The notes: generated from the sequence alone by a model not told the origin. A DNA stretch of 18,914 nt from Campylobacterales bacterium (GCA_027080605.1 JALWRO010000142.1:1-18914); one strand, 5' to 3'. Counted from the stretch's first letter, positions 7,271 to 15,719 are shown. A program made the numbers and translations.

Positions 7271-8559
7271 AAAGACTCAACAGTAAAGATGCGGATTTTG
7301 AAGCGGCGTTTGCTGAACTGCTGAAACGCGGTGCGATGGATATCGATGCCGTCAGCGCGACGGTCAAGTCGATACTTGACGAGATCAAAAACGAGGGAAA
7401 CACGGCTTTGAAGCGTCATATCGCAAAATTTGACGGGTGGGAAGCAGCGGATGATGCAGCGTTGCAAATCGATCCGGCAGAGATGCAAAAGGCGTACGAA
7501 GCACTCGACCCGAAACTGAGAGAAGCGCTGCATCTGGCATATGATCGTATCTACAGCTACCATCAGAAGCAGATGCCCAAATCGTGGCTCGATTTTGAAG
7601 CCAACGGGTCGGTACTGGGACAGAAAGTGACGCCGGTGGATCGGGCGGGGTTGTACATTCCCGGCGGAAAAGCCGCCTATCCCAGCTCCTTGCTGATGAA
7701 TGCGATTCCCGCGATTGTCGCCGGTGTGGAAGAGATTATCGTCTGTACGCCGACGCCGGGGAACGAAGTCAATGCCCTTTTGCTGGGGGCGATGCACCTG
7801 TGCAACATTACCAAAGCGTACAAAGTGGGCGGTGCAAGCGCGATCGGGGCGATGGCGTACGGTACCGAAACCATTCCCAAAACAGATGTCATTACCGGTC
7901 CCGGAAATATCTTTGTCGCGACGGCGAAAAAGCTGGTCTTCGGGGAAGTCAATATCGATATGATTGCCGGTCCGAGTGAGATCGGGATTATCGCCGATGA
8001 GAGCGCCGATCCGGCATATCTGGCGATCGACCTTCTGAGTCAGGCGGAACATGACGAGATGGCAAGTTCACTGCTCATTACGACGTCGCAGGAGGTCGCC
8101 GATGCGACGGTGGCGGAGATCGAAAAAGCGCTGCAAACGCTTGATCGTGAAAAGATCGCACGCGAGTCGATTGAAAAGAGAGGTGCGGTGATTGTAGTTA
8201 AAAATCTCGAAGAGGCGACATTTTACATGAACAAGATCGCGCCCGAACATCTTGAACTGATGGTCAAAAATCCCTTTGCGCTTCTGCCGCTGATCAAACA
8301 CGCGGGTGCAATTTTTATGGGTTCCTATACGCCGGAACCGATCGGTGACTATATCGCGGGACCGAACCATACGTTGCCGACCGGGGGAACCGCGAAGTTC
8401 TACTCTCCGCTCAATGTCGAAAATTTCCTGAAAAAATCTTCGATTATCGCGATGAGCAAAGCGGGGATCGACGAACTGGGAGAAGCGTGTGCACTGCTTG
8501 CCAGGACAGAGGGACTCGATGCCCATCAGAAATCGGTCGAGATACGGTTGAAGGACTGA
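7267..8559 (+). CDS. hisD: Histidinol dehydrogenase HisD
   Basis: HisD catalyses the last two oxidations of histidine synthesis, L-histidinol to L-histidine with two NAD+. From ATG 7267 the protein has 430 residues, the normal length. Motifs in order are Ile-Pro-Gly-Gly-Lys-Ala-Ala-Tyr-Pro-Ser, Gly-Pro-Gly-Asn-x-Phe-Val-Ala-Thr-Ala-Lys, Ala-Gly-Pro-Ser-Glu and Gln-Ala-Glu-His-Asp (zinc ligands Gln259 and His262). These are followed by Pro-Glu-His-Leu-Glu-Leu (catalytic Glu327-His328), the zinc aspartate near 361 and a C-terminal His near 420. These positions fall at or next to those of the E. coli enzyme. ATG 7267 makes the ATGA overlap with the preceding gene; ATG 7255 is in the same frame but lies only two bases after GAGAGG. 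No other his gene is in the window. Confidence 0.97.
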   Translation: MKRLNSKDADFEAAFAELLKRGAMDIDAVSATVKSILDEIKNEGNTALKRHIAKFDGWEAADDAALQIDPAEMQKAYEALDPKLREALHLAYDRIYSYHQKQMPKSWLDFEANGSVLGQKVTPVDRAGLYIPGGKAAYPSSLLMNAIPAIVAGVEEIIVCTPTPGNEVNALLLGAMHLCNITKAYKVGGASAIGAMAYGTETIPKTDVITGPGNIFVATAKKLVFGEVNIDMIAGPSEIGIIADESADPAYLAIDLLSQAEHDEMASSLLITTSQEVADATVAEIEKALQTLDREKIARESIEKRGAVIVVKNLEEATFYMNKIAPEHLELMVKNPFALLPLIKHAGAIFMGSYTPEPIGDYIAGPNHTLPTGGTAKFYSPLNVENFLKKSSIIAMSKAGIDELGEACALLARTEGLDAHQKSVEIRLKD

Positions 8560-8560
8560 G

Positions 8561-9973
8561 ATGCGATTTCCGTACCTTGCTGTTTTGCTGATTTTCCTTC
8601 TTTTTTCGGGGTGCCATACGTCGCACACTAAAAAGAGTACAACCACGGTTGCCGATGAAAATCAGAGTACGCAGACGAAGGTGCAGAATCAGAAAATTTT
8701 CGGTGCCGTCCAGCCTCCTGAAGAGTGTACGCTCATGAACAGAAAAAAGTTCGTTTATGATGTGATGCATGACAGTTATCTCTGGGCGGATGAAACGAAA
8801 GAGGTCGATTATACCGATGATCAGCGCTATCCGGATGAAGAGACGCTGCTGGATGATCTGCGCAATCCCAGAGACCGGTTCAGTTTTATCATGGATTTGA
8901 AAGCCTACAACGACTTTTTCGAAGCGGGTAAAAATGTGGGGTTTGGTATTTTCTTTGAACCGCTGGTGGAAGATATCAACAGTAGTGCACAGCGTGTGGA
9001 TGCGCTGGCGCTTTTGCTGGTCTATCCGGGGTCGCCTGCGGACAAAGCCGGTTTGAAACGCAGCGATATGATTGTAGCACTGGACAACCGTACGATCGAT
9101 GAGATCTATCATGATGAGACACTTTTCAACCACTATTTTGAGACGTCTGAACCGATTACGGTGCAGTTTCATCTGGAAAGAAGTGACGGTACGGAAGCGA
9201 ATGTCAGTGTGACCAAAGCGGAGTACGATGTCAAATCGGTCATCAAAACCTCGGTATCGGAAGTGGCGGGGCGTAAAGTCGGGTATCTGTTGTTTCAATC
9301 TTTTGTCGGGTCGTCGGAGCAGGAACTCAACACGGCGTTTGCACAGTTTCAGCAGGAAGATATCGACGACCTGGTGCTCGACCTGCGTTATAACGGCGGC
9401 GGGTATGTCTATATCGCCCGGCAGCTTGCCTCTCTGGTCGGAGGATGGTACAGCAGCGGCAAAATCTTCAACCAGACACTCTTTAACCGAAAATATAGCC
9501 GCTATGACAGTGTGACCTATTTTTACGACTACCTTCTCAGACAGCTTACGTTGCCGCGTCTTTATGTCATTACGACCGGAATGACCTGTTCGGCAAGTGA
9601 ACTGGTGATCAACTCCCTGCGCGCTTCGGCAGTGGGTGTGGAGGTGATTCAGATCGGGGCACCTACCTGCGGCAAACCCTATGCGATGATCGGCGGTCCC
9701 TACTGTGACAAATATCTGCTTCCGGTGCAGATGAAAAATGCCAATGCGGACGGTACGGGAGACTATGTGGACGGTTTGGCACCGGTGTGTAACAGCAAAG
9801 ATGACTATCTTCACAATTTTGCCGATCCGAAAGAGGACTCTTTTGCGCAGGCGCTCTACTATATTGAAAACGACAGGTGTAAACCTGTTGTGCATGCGGC
9901 GCGTAAAAGAGAGAAACAGCTTTTGCCGCCTGTCGATACAGCCACTTTCCGGAGCCGTTATGGACTTTACTAA
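8561..9973 (+). CDS. S41-family (CtpA-like) PDZ peptidase, predicted lipoprotein
   Basis: This complete 470-residue protein begins with a lipoprotein signal ending Leu-Phe-Ser-Gly-Cys18, so it should be lipid-anchored and face the periplasm. A PDZ-like region (about 125-205) contains Gly-Ser-Pro-Ala-Asp-Lys-Ala-Gly-Leu. The S41 core has Leu-Asp-Leu-Arg-Tyr-Asn-Gly-Gly-Gly (273-281), a Ser344-Ala-Ser-Glu nucleophile motif, and Gly371-Lys372 as the expected catalytic lysine. The family cleaves unstructured or C-terminal segments of envelope proteins through a Ser-Lys dyad. Several cysteines lie near the active site (343, 370, 382, 410), and Cys343 directly precedes the nucleophile. The ATG is one base after the hisD stop, with AAGGA five bases upstream inside hisD. 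The target is unknown; the overlapping small lipoprotein downstream is a candidate partner. Confidence 0.9.
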   Translation: MRFPYLAVLLIFLLFSGCHTSHTKKSTTTVADENQSTQTKVQNQKIFGAVQPPEECTLMNRKKFVYDVMHDSYLWADETKEVDYTDDQRYPDEETLLDDLRNPRDRFSFIMDLKAYNDFFEAGKNVGFGIFFEPLVEDINSSAQRVDALALLLVYPGSPADKAGLKRSDMIVALDNRTIDEIYHDETLFNHYFETSEPITVQFHLERSDGTEANVSVTKAEYDVKSVIKTSVSEVAGRKVGYLLFQSFVGSSEQELNTAFAQFQQEDIDDLVLDLRYNGGGYVYIARQLASLVGGWYSSGKIFNQTLFNRKYSRYDSVTYFYDYLLRQLTLPRLYVITTGMTCSASELVINSLRASAVGVEVIQIGAPTCGKPYAMIGGPYCDKYLLPVQMKNANADGTGDYVDGLAPVCNSKDDYLHNFADPKEDSFAQALYYIENDRCKPVVHAARKREKQLLPPVDTATFRSRYGLY

Positions 9974-10343
9974 GTTCTTTTTTCCGGGATGGCTGCTCCT
10001 TTTGATGGGTGGATGCAGTATGCAGCCCCGTTATGCAATGTTAACCGAACCCTCTGTCGCGTGTCTTCATGAAGTCAAAGCGCAGGTCAAAGCGCTTGCG
10101 GGAACCGGAAATGTACACCTGTCAGACGATATGTTTCAGAAAAATTCCCTGCTGGTACTGACCAACAGACCGCGTACGTTTCAGGCTGTGGAAAATCGGA
10201 TGGCAGGTGTGATCGGTTCGGAAAAAATGGTGCGCCTCTTTCATGAAGGCGGGCAGTGTCTGATCGGATTGCAGGATGAGTCGGGAAAGATTGTTAAAAA
10301 AGTTGTACTGAAAAAGTGTCGGTGTACAGATGAAGCACGCTAA
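9960..10343 (+). CDS. Small predicted lipoprotein of unknown function
   Basis: This frame encodes 127 residues from ATG 9960, with GGAG at 9951-9954 five bases upstream. The N-terminus has a hydrophobic Leu-Leu-Leu-Leu-Met-Gly-Gly-Cys19 lipobox followed by Ser-Met, so it is probably exported and lipidated. The mature part has further cysteines at about 35, 101 and 122-124 (Lys-Cys-Arg-Cys), an amphipathic middle, and a basic Lys-Lys-Val-Val-Leu-Lys-Lys stretch near the C-terminus. I recognise no family. The start lies 14 bases inside the S41 peptidase gene and the stop directly abuts the next ATG, so the three genes are probably co-translated. A longer in-frame start at 9738 would run deep through the S41 gene and has no matching signal sequence, so I reject it. 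Confidence 0.8.
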   Translation: MDFTKFFFPGWLLLLMGGCSMQPRYAMLTEPSVACLHEVKAQVKALAGTGNVHLSDDMFQKNSLLVLTNRPRTFQAVENRMAGVIGSEKMVRLFHEGGQCLIGLQDESGKIVKKVVLKKCRCTDEAR

Positions 10344-11753
10344 ATGAAAAAGATACTGATTATTGCGGACGGAACGGAGTCGAGAGCGTTTCTTCAGCGG
10401 CTGGAGGATCTCGATACTTCGGAAAATATCTACCATATTGTCTATTACAGAGATGCGACGCTTCCGCCGAAGCGAACGGAACAGTTTATCTACTACCGTT
10501 TCGATCCGACCAGTTACGCTAAACTCTCTCCACTGATTAAAGATGTCGATTTTTTTCAGGTGATGCTGGTGCTCGGCAACAAGGTCGATATGCTGGCAAC
10601 GTATGAAAATATCCGTAAAATCGATCTCCGGCTGGCGGTGGTGATGCTCGACAAGTGGCATCTGAAAATCGATGATCCGCATACGATCGTACTTAATCAG
10701 CAGGAGCGCATTGCCAACCTTTTGAGTAATTATCTACCTGATATTCCCCTCTGGGCGCAGAATATCGGTCTGGGGCAGGGTGAAGTGATGGAGATCAAAA
10801 TACCTTTCGGCAGCGCATATGTCTATCGCCATGTGGGCAATATTGAACAAAAGCGGTGGCGTATTGCCGCCATTTACCGTAATCAGAAAATCATTCTTCC
10901 CGAACCAAAGACAATGCTGATGCCCGACGATGCGATTCTGGCGGTCGGTAATCCCAACGTACTCAAAGGTGTTTACAAAAGTATCAAACGTCAGTTCGGG
11001 CAGTTTCCCCACCCGTATGGACAAAATACCTATACTTTTGTCGATATGGTGGCGATGAGCGACAGGCAGATAGAGCAGCTTTGCAACGATGCGATGCTGA
11101 TGCACGCGAAACTCAACAGTAAAAAACTGATTATCCGGATTGTCAATCCCCGGCTGGGAAAAATGTTTGACAAACTGAAAAGTTATCATGAAAGTGCCAG
11201 TATCGATGTACTGTTCGATTTTCTCAATCTCTCCATGCAGCGGATGGTTTTGAGTGATATTGAACTGAACTATATCGGTCTGTTTATTACCGACAGGGCA
11301 TTTTTTACCAGACACACGGAGTTTCTCTACCGTCTCAGAATTCCGGTGCTCAAAACCGGGGTCAACGGCTTTTTCAACATCAAACATTCGGTGGTTTTGA
11401 GTGAAGAGAGCGATAAAATAGAACAACTCTCCTCCGTCATTTTCGACTGCGCTTCCCAGCTTGGACTGGATATCTCCTTTTTCGATTTTACGGAAGATTT
11501 GAATGAAGAGCGGGAGAAGATTATTGAGCATTTTGAAAATCTTTCGAAACTCTTCGAGGAGAAGGTTCGGATTATCAAAACCGATAAAAACCCGATCCGT
11601 GAACTTTTGCCGCAGGATGATTTTCTGCAGTTTGTCATTTTTGAAAAAAAACTTCTCGAGCCGAAATGGATGGCTTTTTTCTCGACCGACATCGAGAAGC
11701 AATATTTTCGCTTTCTGGACAAGTACCAGCTCTTTTTGCCGTATGAATCATAA
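10344..11753 (+). CDS. COG3400-like protein with a TrkA-C (RCK_C) domain
   Basis: This complete 469-residue soluble protein begins with a beta-strand-like Lys-Lys-Ile-Leu-Ile-Ile-Ala-Asp-Gly segment resembling a TrkA-N/Rossmann start, but without a Gly-x-Gly-x-x-Gly nucleotide loop. Residues of about 145-215 look like an RCK_C domain (Gly-Glu-Val-Met-Glu-Ile, then Leu-Met-Pro-Asp-Asp-Ala-Ile-Leu-Ala-Val-Gly). The C-terminal half has no domain I can name and no membrane helices. Related proteins are found next to aroB and an mscS gene in Campylobacterota and are annotated as potassium-channel or TrkA-like proteins. RCK domains usually gate K+ channels or antiporters by binding a ligand, but no channel subunit is nearby, so a K+ role is only inferred. 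The ATG immediately follows the stop of the small lipoprotein gene. Confidence 0.8.
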   Translation: MKKILIIADGTESRAFLQRLEDLDTSENIYHIVYYRDATLPPKRTEQFIYYRFDPTSYAKLSPLIKDVDFFQVMLVLGNKVDMLATYENIRKIDLRLAVVMLDKWHLKIDDPHTIVLNQQERIANLLSNYLPDIPLWAQNIGLGQGEVMEIKIPFGSAYVYRHVGNIEQKRWRIAAIYRNQKIILPEPKTMLMPDDAILAVGNPNVLKGVYKSIKRQFGQFPHPYGQNTYTFVDMVAMSDRQIEQLCNDAMLMHAKLNSKKLIIRIVNPRLGKMFDKLKSYHESASIDVLFDFLNLSMQRMVLSDIELNYIGLFITDRAFFTRHTEFLYRLRIPVLKTGVNGFFNIKHSVVLSEESDKIEQLSSVIFDCASQLGLDISFFDFTEDLNEEREKIIEHFENLSKLFEEKVRIIKTDKNPIRELLPQDDFLQFVIFEKKLLEPKWMAFFSTDIEKQYFRFLDKYQLFLPYES

Positions 11754-11773
11754 AAATCTAAACTAATTTTAAA

Positions 11774-11779
11774 TATAAT
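11774..11779 (+). promoter_or_regulatory. Candidate promoter -10 box upstream of aroB
   Basis: A perfect TATAAT lies in the AT-rich 58-base gap between the COG3400-like gene and aroB, 32 bases before the aroB ATG. This is one of only two gaps above 15 bases in the plus-strand run from 3301 to 18348. It suggests an internal promoter for the aroB-mscS-mtaB-ftsH-like-bioV-mog segment. There is no clear -35 box. AGGGAG at 11802-11807 is the aroB ribosome-binding site. Confidence 0.5.
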
Positions 11780-11811
11780 CAATTAATAATGAAAGTTGTT
11801 CAGGGAGTTTC

Positions 11812-12864
11812 ATGCAGACACACATCCACTTTGAAAACAGAAAATCGGTCGACTATACGATCTATATCGATGAAATGCAGCCGATGCATTTCGATACCAA
11901 AGTAGCGGTCATTACCAACCCGAAAGTGGCGGGATTGCACCTTGCGAAACTCCTGCAAAATCTTACTGCCCGGGAACTCTACGTTATCACTGTCAAAGAC
12001 GGTGAAAATTATAAAAACCGGGAGAGTCTCGATTTTATTCTCGAAAATCTCTTTAACCACCGTTTTGACAGAAGCTCTCTGCTAATTGCGTTCGGCGGCG
12101 GGGTCATCGGCGATATGACCGGTTTTGCCGCTTCTGTTTTTCAGCGGGGTATCGATTTTATCCAGATTCCGACCACACTGCTTTCACAGGTAGATGCAAG
12201 TGTCGGAGGCAAGACAGGTATCAATAACCGTTTCGGGAAAAATCTGATCGGTGCTTTTTACCAGCCGCAGGCGGTCTATATTGAGACAGATTTTCTCAAA
12301 ACCCTGCCGGCGCGGGAGTTTGGTGCGGGCATCGCGGAGATAGTCAAAATGGCGGTCACTTTCGACGCGGATTTTTTCGCTTTTCTGGAAAATGCGGATT
12401 TGCACAACCGGGAAGATCTCGCTGTAGCAATTCGAAAAAGTGTTGAAACAAAGGCGAAAGTGGTTGGGGAAGATGAGAAAGAGAAAGGTATTCGTGCGGT
12501 ACTGAACTACGGGCATACTTTCGCGCATGTCATCGAAAACATGACCGGTTACAGCCGTTATCTGCACGGTGAAGCGGTGGCGATCGGAATGGTCATGGCG
12601 AACCGTCTTGCACAAAAACTGGGCTTTTTGGATGCGGAAGAAGCGGCACGTATTCAAAAAGTGCTGGAACGGTACGATCTGCCGGTCTCTTTCAAAGTGG
12701 AAGATCCGGAACGTTTTTACGACGCCTTTTTTCTCGATAAAAAGAGCGAAAACGAAACGATTAAATTTATTTTGCCGCACCACATCGGCGGTTATGAAAT
12801 AGTCAAAGGTTTGGACAAAGAGGTTGTCCTCTCCGTATTGCAGGCGTTTCAAAGTGACGGTTAA
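11812..12864 (+). CDS. aroB: 3-dehydroquinate synthase AroB
   Basis: AroB converts DAHP to 3-dehydroquinate, the second step of the shikimate pathway, using NAD+ and a divalent metal. The 350-residue protein is full length. It shows the NAD-binding Gly-Gly-Gly-Val-Ile-Gly-Asp (95-101), Pro-Thr-Thr-Leu-Leu-Ser-Gln-Val-Asp-Ala-Ser-Val-Gly-Gly-Lys-Thr (120-135), and the metal ligands Glu176, His235 (Tyr-Gly-His-Thr-Phe) and His252 (Leu-His-Gly-Glu-Ala). The ATG is preceded by AGGGAG at a four-base spacing and by a TATAAT box at 11774-11779. The 3' end overlaps the likely GTG start of the mechanosensitive channel gene by 11 bases. The aroB-mscS-mtaB order is shared with Helicobacter and Campylobacter as I recall it. 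Confidence 0.97.
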   Translation: MQTHIHFENRKSVDYTIYIDEMQPMHFDTKVAVITNPKVAGLHLAKLLQNLTARELYVITVKDGENYKNRESLDFILENLFNHRFDRSSLLIAFGGGVIGDMTGFAASVFQRGIDFIQIPTTLLSQVDASVGGKTGINNRFGKNLIGAFYQPQAVYIETDFLKTLPAREFGAGIAEIVKMAVTFDADFFAFLENADLHNREDLAVAIRKSVETKAKVVGEDEKEKGIRAVLNYGHTFAHVIENMTGYSRYLHGEAVAIGMVMANRLAQKLGFLDAEEAARIQKVLERYDLPVSFKVEDPERFYDAFFLDKKSENETIKFILPHHIGGYEIVKGLDKEVVLSVLQAFQSDG

Positions 12865-14491
12865 ACTGCTCCAGGCACTGCTGATATGCCTGCTCTCATT
12901 GCCGCTCTGGGCGAAGGATCAGAACAGTACGCAAAAGGTGGCAGCAGAGCGCAATGCCACACATTTGCCCGTTCCTGTCAATGACGCTGCAAAACCGAAC
13001 CTGTCGATCGAAGAGGCAAAAGCGAGAATCCGGCACAACCGTGAAATTCAGGAGCAGATTGAAGCGATTGACGACCAGCTCAAAACCAATCTCCTCTATG
13101 CCAAATATAATAACCACCAGGTCTATCTCGATTTGCAAAACCAGCTTAAAAAGATACAGGAAAAACTGGAGAAAAAGCACTATAAAACAGACAGCGCCGA
13201 ATATACCAAACTCAAAACAGAGGAGGCGGCGCTCGAAAATCAGATCGATTTGCTGAAAGATTTCAAACATCCTCCGTTTGAAGAGTTGACCAAACCCAAA
13301 GATATCGCCAAAGCGCCGGAGATTAAAACACCTTTCGATATTTTAAACGGTTTTCGCTACCTGAAACTGCTCAAAACCGAACGCGAAGGCTTCAATCGCA
13401 AACTTGAAGGGCTTTATACGCTGATTGAACTGCTCAGAGAGAAGCAGCGTCTGCTGAAAAAAGACAAAGAGATTGCACGGGAGCTCGATGAAATACTGCC
13501 TGCCTACAATCTTGCCAAAAATACCTATGCACTCTATGCCAAGAAGGTGGAAGACAGTAAACTGAAAGTGACTGCCGATATCAAAGTGCAGATGCAGCGT
13601 CTGTTCAACATTTTGATTACTGTCGGTGTCATTATTCTCTTTTCGTTTATTTTCAAATACCTTGCCAAAAAGACGATCAGTGACAACCAGCGTTACTATA
13701 TGGCAAACAAAATTATCAACTTCAGCAACTTCTTTTTGATTATGCTGGTGCTGCTCTTCTCCTTTCTGGAGAATGTGACCTATTTTGTGACGGTGCTCGG
13801 TTTTGCTTCTGCCGGTATTGCGATTGCGATGAAAGATCTCTTCATGAGCGCACTGGGATGGATGGTAATCGTTTTCGGCGGTAGCTTTCATGTTGGGGAT
13901 CGTGTCAAGGTGTTTAAGGGTAAGTTCGAGTATGTCGGCGATATTATCGATATTTCATTTCTGAGGATGACGATTCTTGAAGATATTACGCTGACGACCT
14001 ATACGCACAACCGAAGGGCGGGAAGGATTATTTTTATTCCCAATAACTATATTTTTACGGAACTTCTGGCAAACTACACCCATGGAAAGATCAAAACAGT
14101 CTGGGACGGTGTCGATGTCATGATTACCTTCGATTCCAACTATAAAAAGGCGCAGCATCTGGTACGTGAGATTGTCAAAAAGTACTCCAAAGGATACACG
14201 GAGATCTCCCGTAAACAGCTCAATCTGCTGCGCAGCCAGTATAGCCTGAAAAATATCAACGTCGAACCGCGTGTCTATACCTTTATGGAAGAGTATGGCG
14301 TCAAGATCTCCTGCTGGTATATGACCAACTCTTACGCCACGCTGACACTTCGGAGTAATATCTATTCCAATATTCTCGATGCGCTGATGGCAGAAGAGGA
14401 TATCAAAATCGCATACCCTACGCAGATAGTCAATGTCAAAAAAGATCATTTATTACCGCCTAAGGATCCTGGTGAACAGAGTATTTCTTAA
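12854..14491 (+). CDS. MscS-family mechanosensitive ion channel with a long periplasmic coiled coil
   Basis: From GTG 12854 the protein has 545 residues. It has a signal peptide (hydrophobic core about 5-20, ending Leu-Trp-Ala-Lys) and a long, highly charged, Gln/Glu/Lys-rich coiled-coil region (about 50-235). Membrane helices lie at about 251-271 and 288-308, with a pore-lining TM3 at about 311-342 containing Gly-Phe-Ala-Ser-Ala-Gly-Ile-Ala-Ile-Ala. The MscS beta domain follows (Gly-Asp-Arg-Val-Lys-Val, then Ile-Pro-Asn-Asn-Tyr). Such channels release solutes at hypo-osmotic shock. GTG 12854 is preferred: a TTG at 12824 in the same frame would add ten polar residues before the signal. The gene overlaps aroB by 11 bases and mtaB by 20. 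The large periplasmic domain groups it with extended MscS proteins of the MscK/YnaI type rather than minimal MscS. Confidence 0.9.
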   Translation: MTVKLLQALLICLLSLPLWAKDQNSTQKVAAERNATHLPVPVNDAAKPNLSIEEAKARIRHNREIQEQIEAIDDQLKTNLLYAKYNNHQVYLDLQNQLKKIQEKLEKKHYKTDSAEYTKLKTEEAALENQIDLLKDFKHPPFEELTKPKDIAKAPEIKTPFDILNGFRYLKLLKTEREGFNRKLEGLYTLIELLREKQRLLKKDKEIARELDEILPAYNLAKNTYALYAKKVEDSKLKVTADIKVQMQRLFNILITVGVIILFSFIFKYLAKKTISDNQRYYMANKIINFSNFFLIMLVLLFSFLENVTYFVTVLGFASAGIAIAMKDLFMSALGWMVIVFGGSFHVGDRVKVFKGKFEYVGDIIDISFLRMTILEDITLTTYTHNRRAGRIIFIPNNYIFTELLANYTHGKIKTVWDGVDVMITFDSNYKKAQHLVREIVKKYSKGYTEISRKQLNLLRSQYSLKNINVEPRVYTFMEEYGVKISCWYMTNSYATLTLRSNIYSNILDALMAEEDIKIAYPTQIVNVKKDHLLPPKDPGEQSIS

Positions 14492-15719
14492 GACATTCGG
14501 TTGCCGTACCAATATTTACGATTCGCAGATTATGGCGCAGAATCTGAAAGATTTCGTACTGGTGGAGAGCGAAGCGGAAGCGGATATTGTCGTCGTCAAT
14601 TCCTGTACCGTGACCAACTCCGCCGACAGCAGCGCACGCAGCTATATTTCAGGATTGCAAAAGCAAGGGAAAAAAGTCATTCTGGCGGGGTGCGGCGCGA
14701 TGAGCAAAGGAGAGTCTCTCTTCGCCGACGAGAAAGTGTTCGGTGTTTTCGGGCACTCGGAAAAGAAAAATATTAATACTCTGCTCAAAAGCAGCGACCG
14801 TTTTTTCGCTCCCGGTGATCTGAAAAGTCTCGATGAGACAATTGTCGAAGATTTCAGCTCCCGAAGCAAAGCGTTTATCAAGATTCAGGAGGGGTGTGAT
14901 TTCAGCTGCAGCTACTGTATTATTCCCTCCGTGCGTGGCGGGGCGCGGAGTCAGAGTGAAACGAAGATACTCCGTCAGGTGGAGAAACTGGCTGCCAACG
15001 GATACGGGGAATTTGTCCTGACGGGTACCAATATCGGCAGTTACGGGAAAGATACCGGAAGTTCCATCGCTACACTGCTTAAACGGATGTCGATGATCCG
15101 GGGCGTGCGGCGTATTCGGCTGGGGTCGCTGGAACCGGTGCAGATCGACGAAGCGTTCATGGAGATTCTGGATGAGCCGTGGATGGAGCGGCATCTGCAT
15201 ATTGCCCTGCAGCATACGAGTGAAGAGATGCTGCGTATCATGAGACGGCGCAATGCGCTGGAGAGAGATTTGCAACTCTTCGAGACGATTGCCGAAAAGG
15301 GGTATGCGCTGGGGACCGACTATATTGTCGGGCATCCGGGTGAAAGTGAAGCGCTCTGGCAGGAGGGGCTGGAAAATTTCAAACGTTTTCCGATCACCCA
15401 TCTGCATGCATTTACCTATAGCAGGCGTGAAGGCACCCATGCCGCAACACTCAAAGGGATTGTCAACGGCAAGATAGCCAAAGCGCGGCTGAAGATGCTC
15501 GAAGCGATTACCGAAGAGAAGAACTATCGCTTCAGAGAAAGCCATAATAGTCATTTGCAGGTTTTGGTGGAAGAGCATAAAGGCAGTTTGCAAGTCGGAT
15601 ATGACCAGTATTATAACCGGGTCTATATCGATTCACCGCTCGATCTGGAGAAAGAGTGGGTGGAGATAGAACGTGCCGAAGTGCGTCAGGAGGGAAATTT
15701 TGCGAAAGTGGCTCAATAA
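14472..15719 (+). CDS. mtaB: MtaB-type tRNA methylthiotransferase (radical SAM)
   Basis: This MiaB-family enzyme most likely converts t6A37 to ms2t6A37 in ANN-decoding tRNAs. From GTG 14472 it has 415 residues. The N-terminal UPF0004 domain has the cluster cysteines Cys11 (Phe-Gly-Cys-Arg-Thr-Asn), Cys45 (Asn-Ser-Cys-Thr-Val-Thr-Asn) and Cys74 (Ala-Gly-Cys-Gly-Ala). The radical SAM motif Cys142-x-x-x-Cys146-x-x-Cys149 follows, and the C-terminal 60 residues resemble a TRAM domain. The GTG is chosen because AAGGA (14462-14466) lies five bases upstream and because Val-Phe-Leu-Lys-Thr-Phe-Gly-Cys then begins the protein as in relatives. The ATG at 14433 would add 13 basic and aromatic residues. 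It overlaps the channel gene by 20 bases and the FtsH-like gene by 20. MtaB is favoured over MiaB and RimO from the overall motifs, but this is not proved. Confidence 0.92.
   Translation: MNRVFLKTFGCRTNIYDSQIMAQNLKDFVLVESEAEADIVVVNSCTVTNSADSSARSYISGLQKQGKKVILAGCGAMSKGESLFADEKVFGVFGHSEKKNINTLLKSSDRFFAPGDLKSLDETIVEDFSSRSKAFIKIQEGCDFSCSYCIIPSVRGGARSQSETKILRQVEKLAANGYGEFVLTGTNIGSYGKDTGSSIATLLKRMSMIRGVRRIRLGSLEPVQIDEAFMEILDEPWMERHLHIALQHTSEEMLRIMRRRNALERDLQLFETIAEKGYALGTDYIVGHPGESEALWQEGLENFKRFPITHLHAFTYSRREGTHAATLKGIVNGKIAKARLKMLEAITEEKNYRFRESHNSHLQVLVEEHKGSLQVGYDQYYNRVYIDSPLDLEKEWVEIERAEVRQEGNFAKVAQ

Noticed and set aside
8444..9895. A 483-codon open frame on the minus strand opposite hisD and the S41 peptidase gene
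   Set aside because: It has no domain pattern, spans the junction of two clear plus-strand genes and has shadow-like composition.
9738..10343. A longer 201-residue version of the small lipoprotein starting at 9738
   Set aside because: It would run through the S41 catalytic gene in another frame, with no signal sequence. ATG 9960 has a good ribosome-binding site and opens a proper lipobox signal.
10734..11702. A 322-codon open frame on the minus strand opposite the COG3400-like gene
   Set aside because: It has shadow composition and no recognisable motif; the plus-strand gene fits its neighbours exactly.
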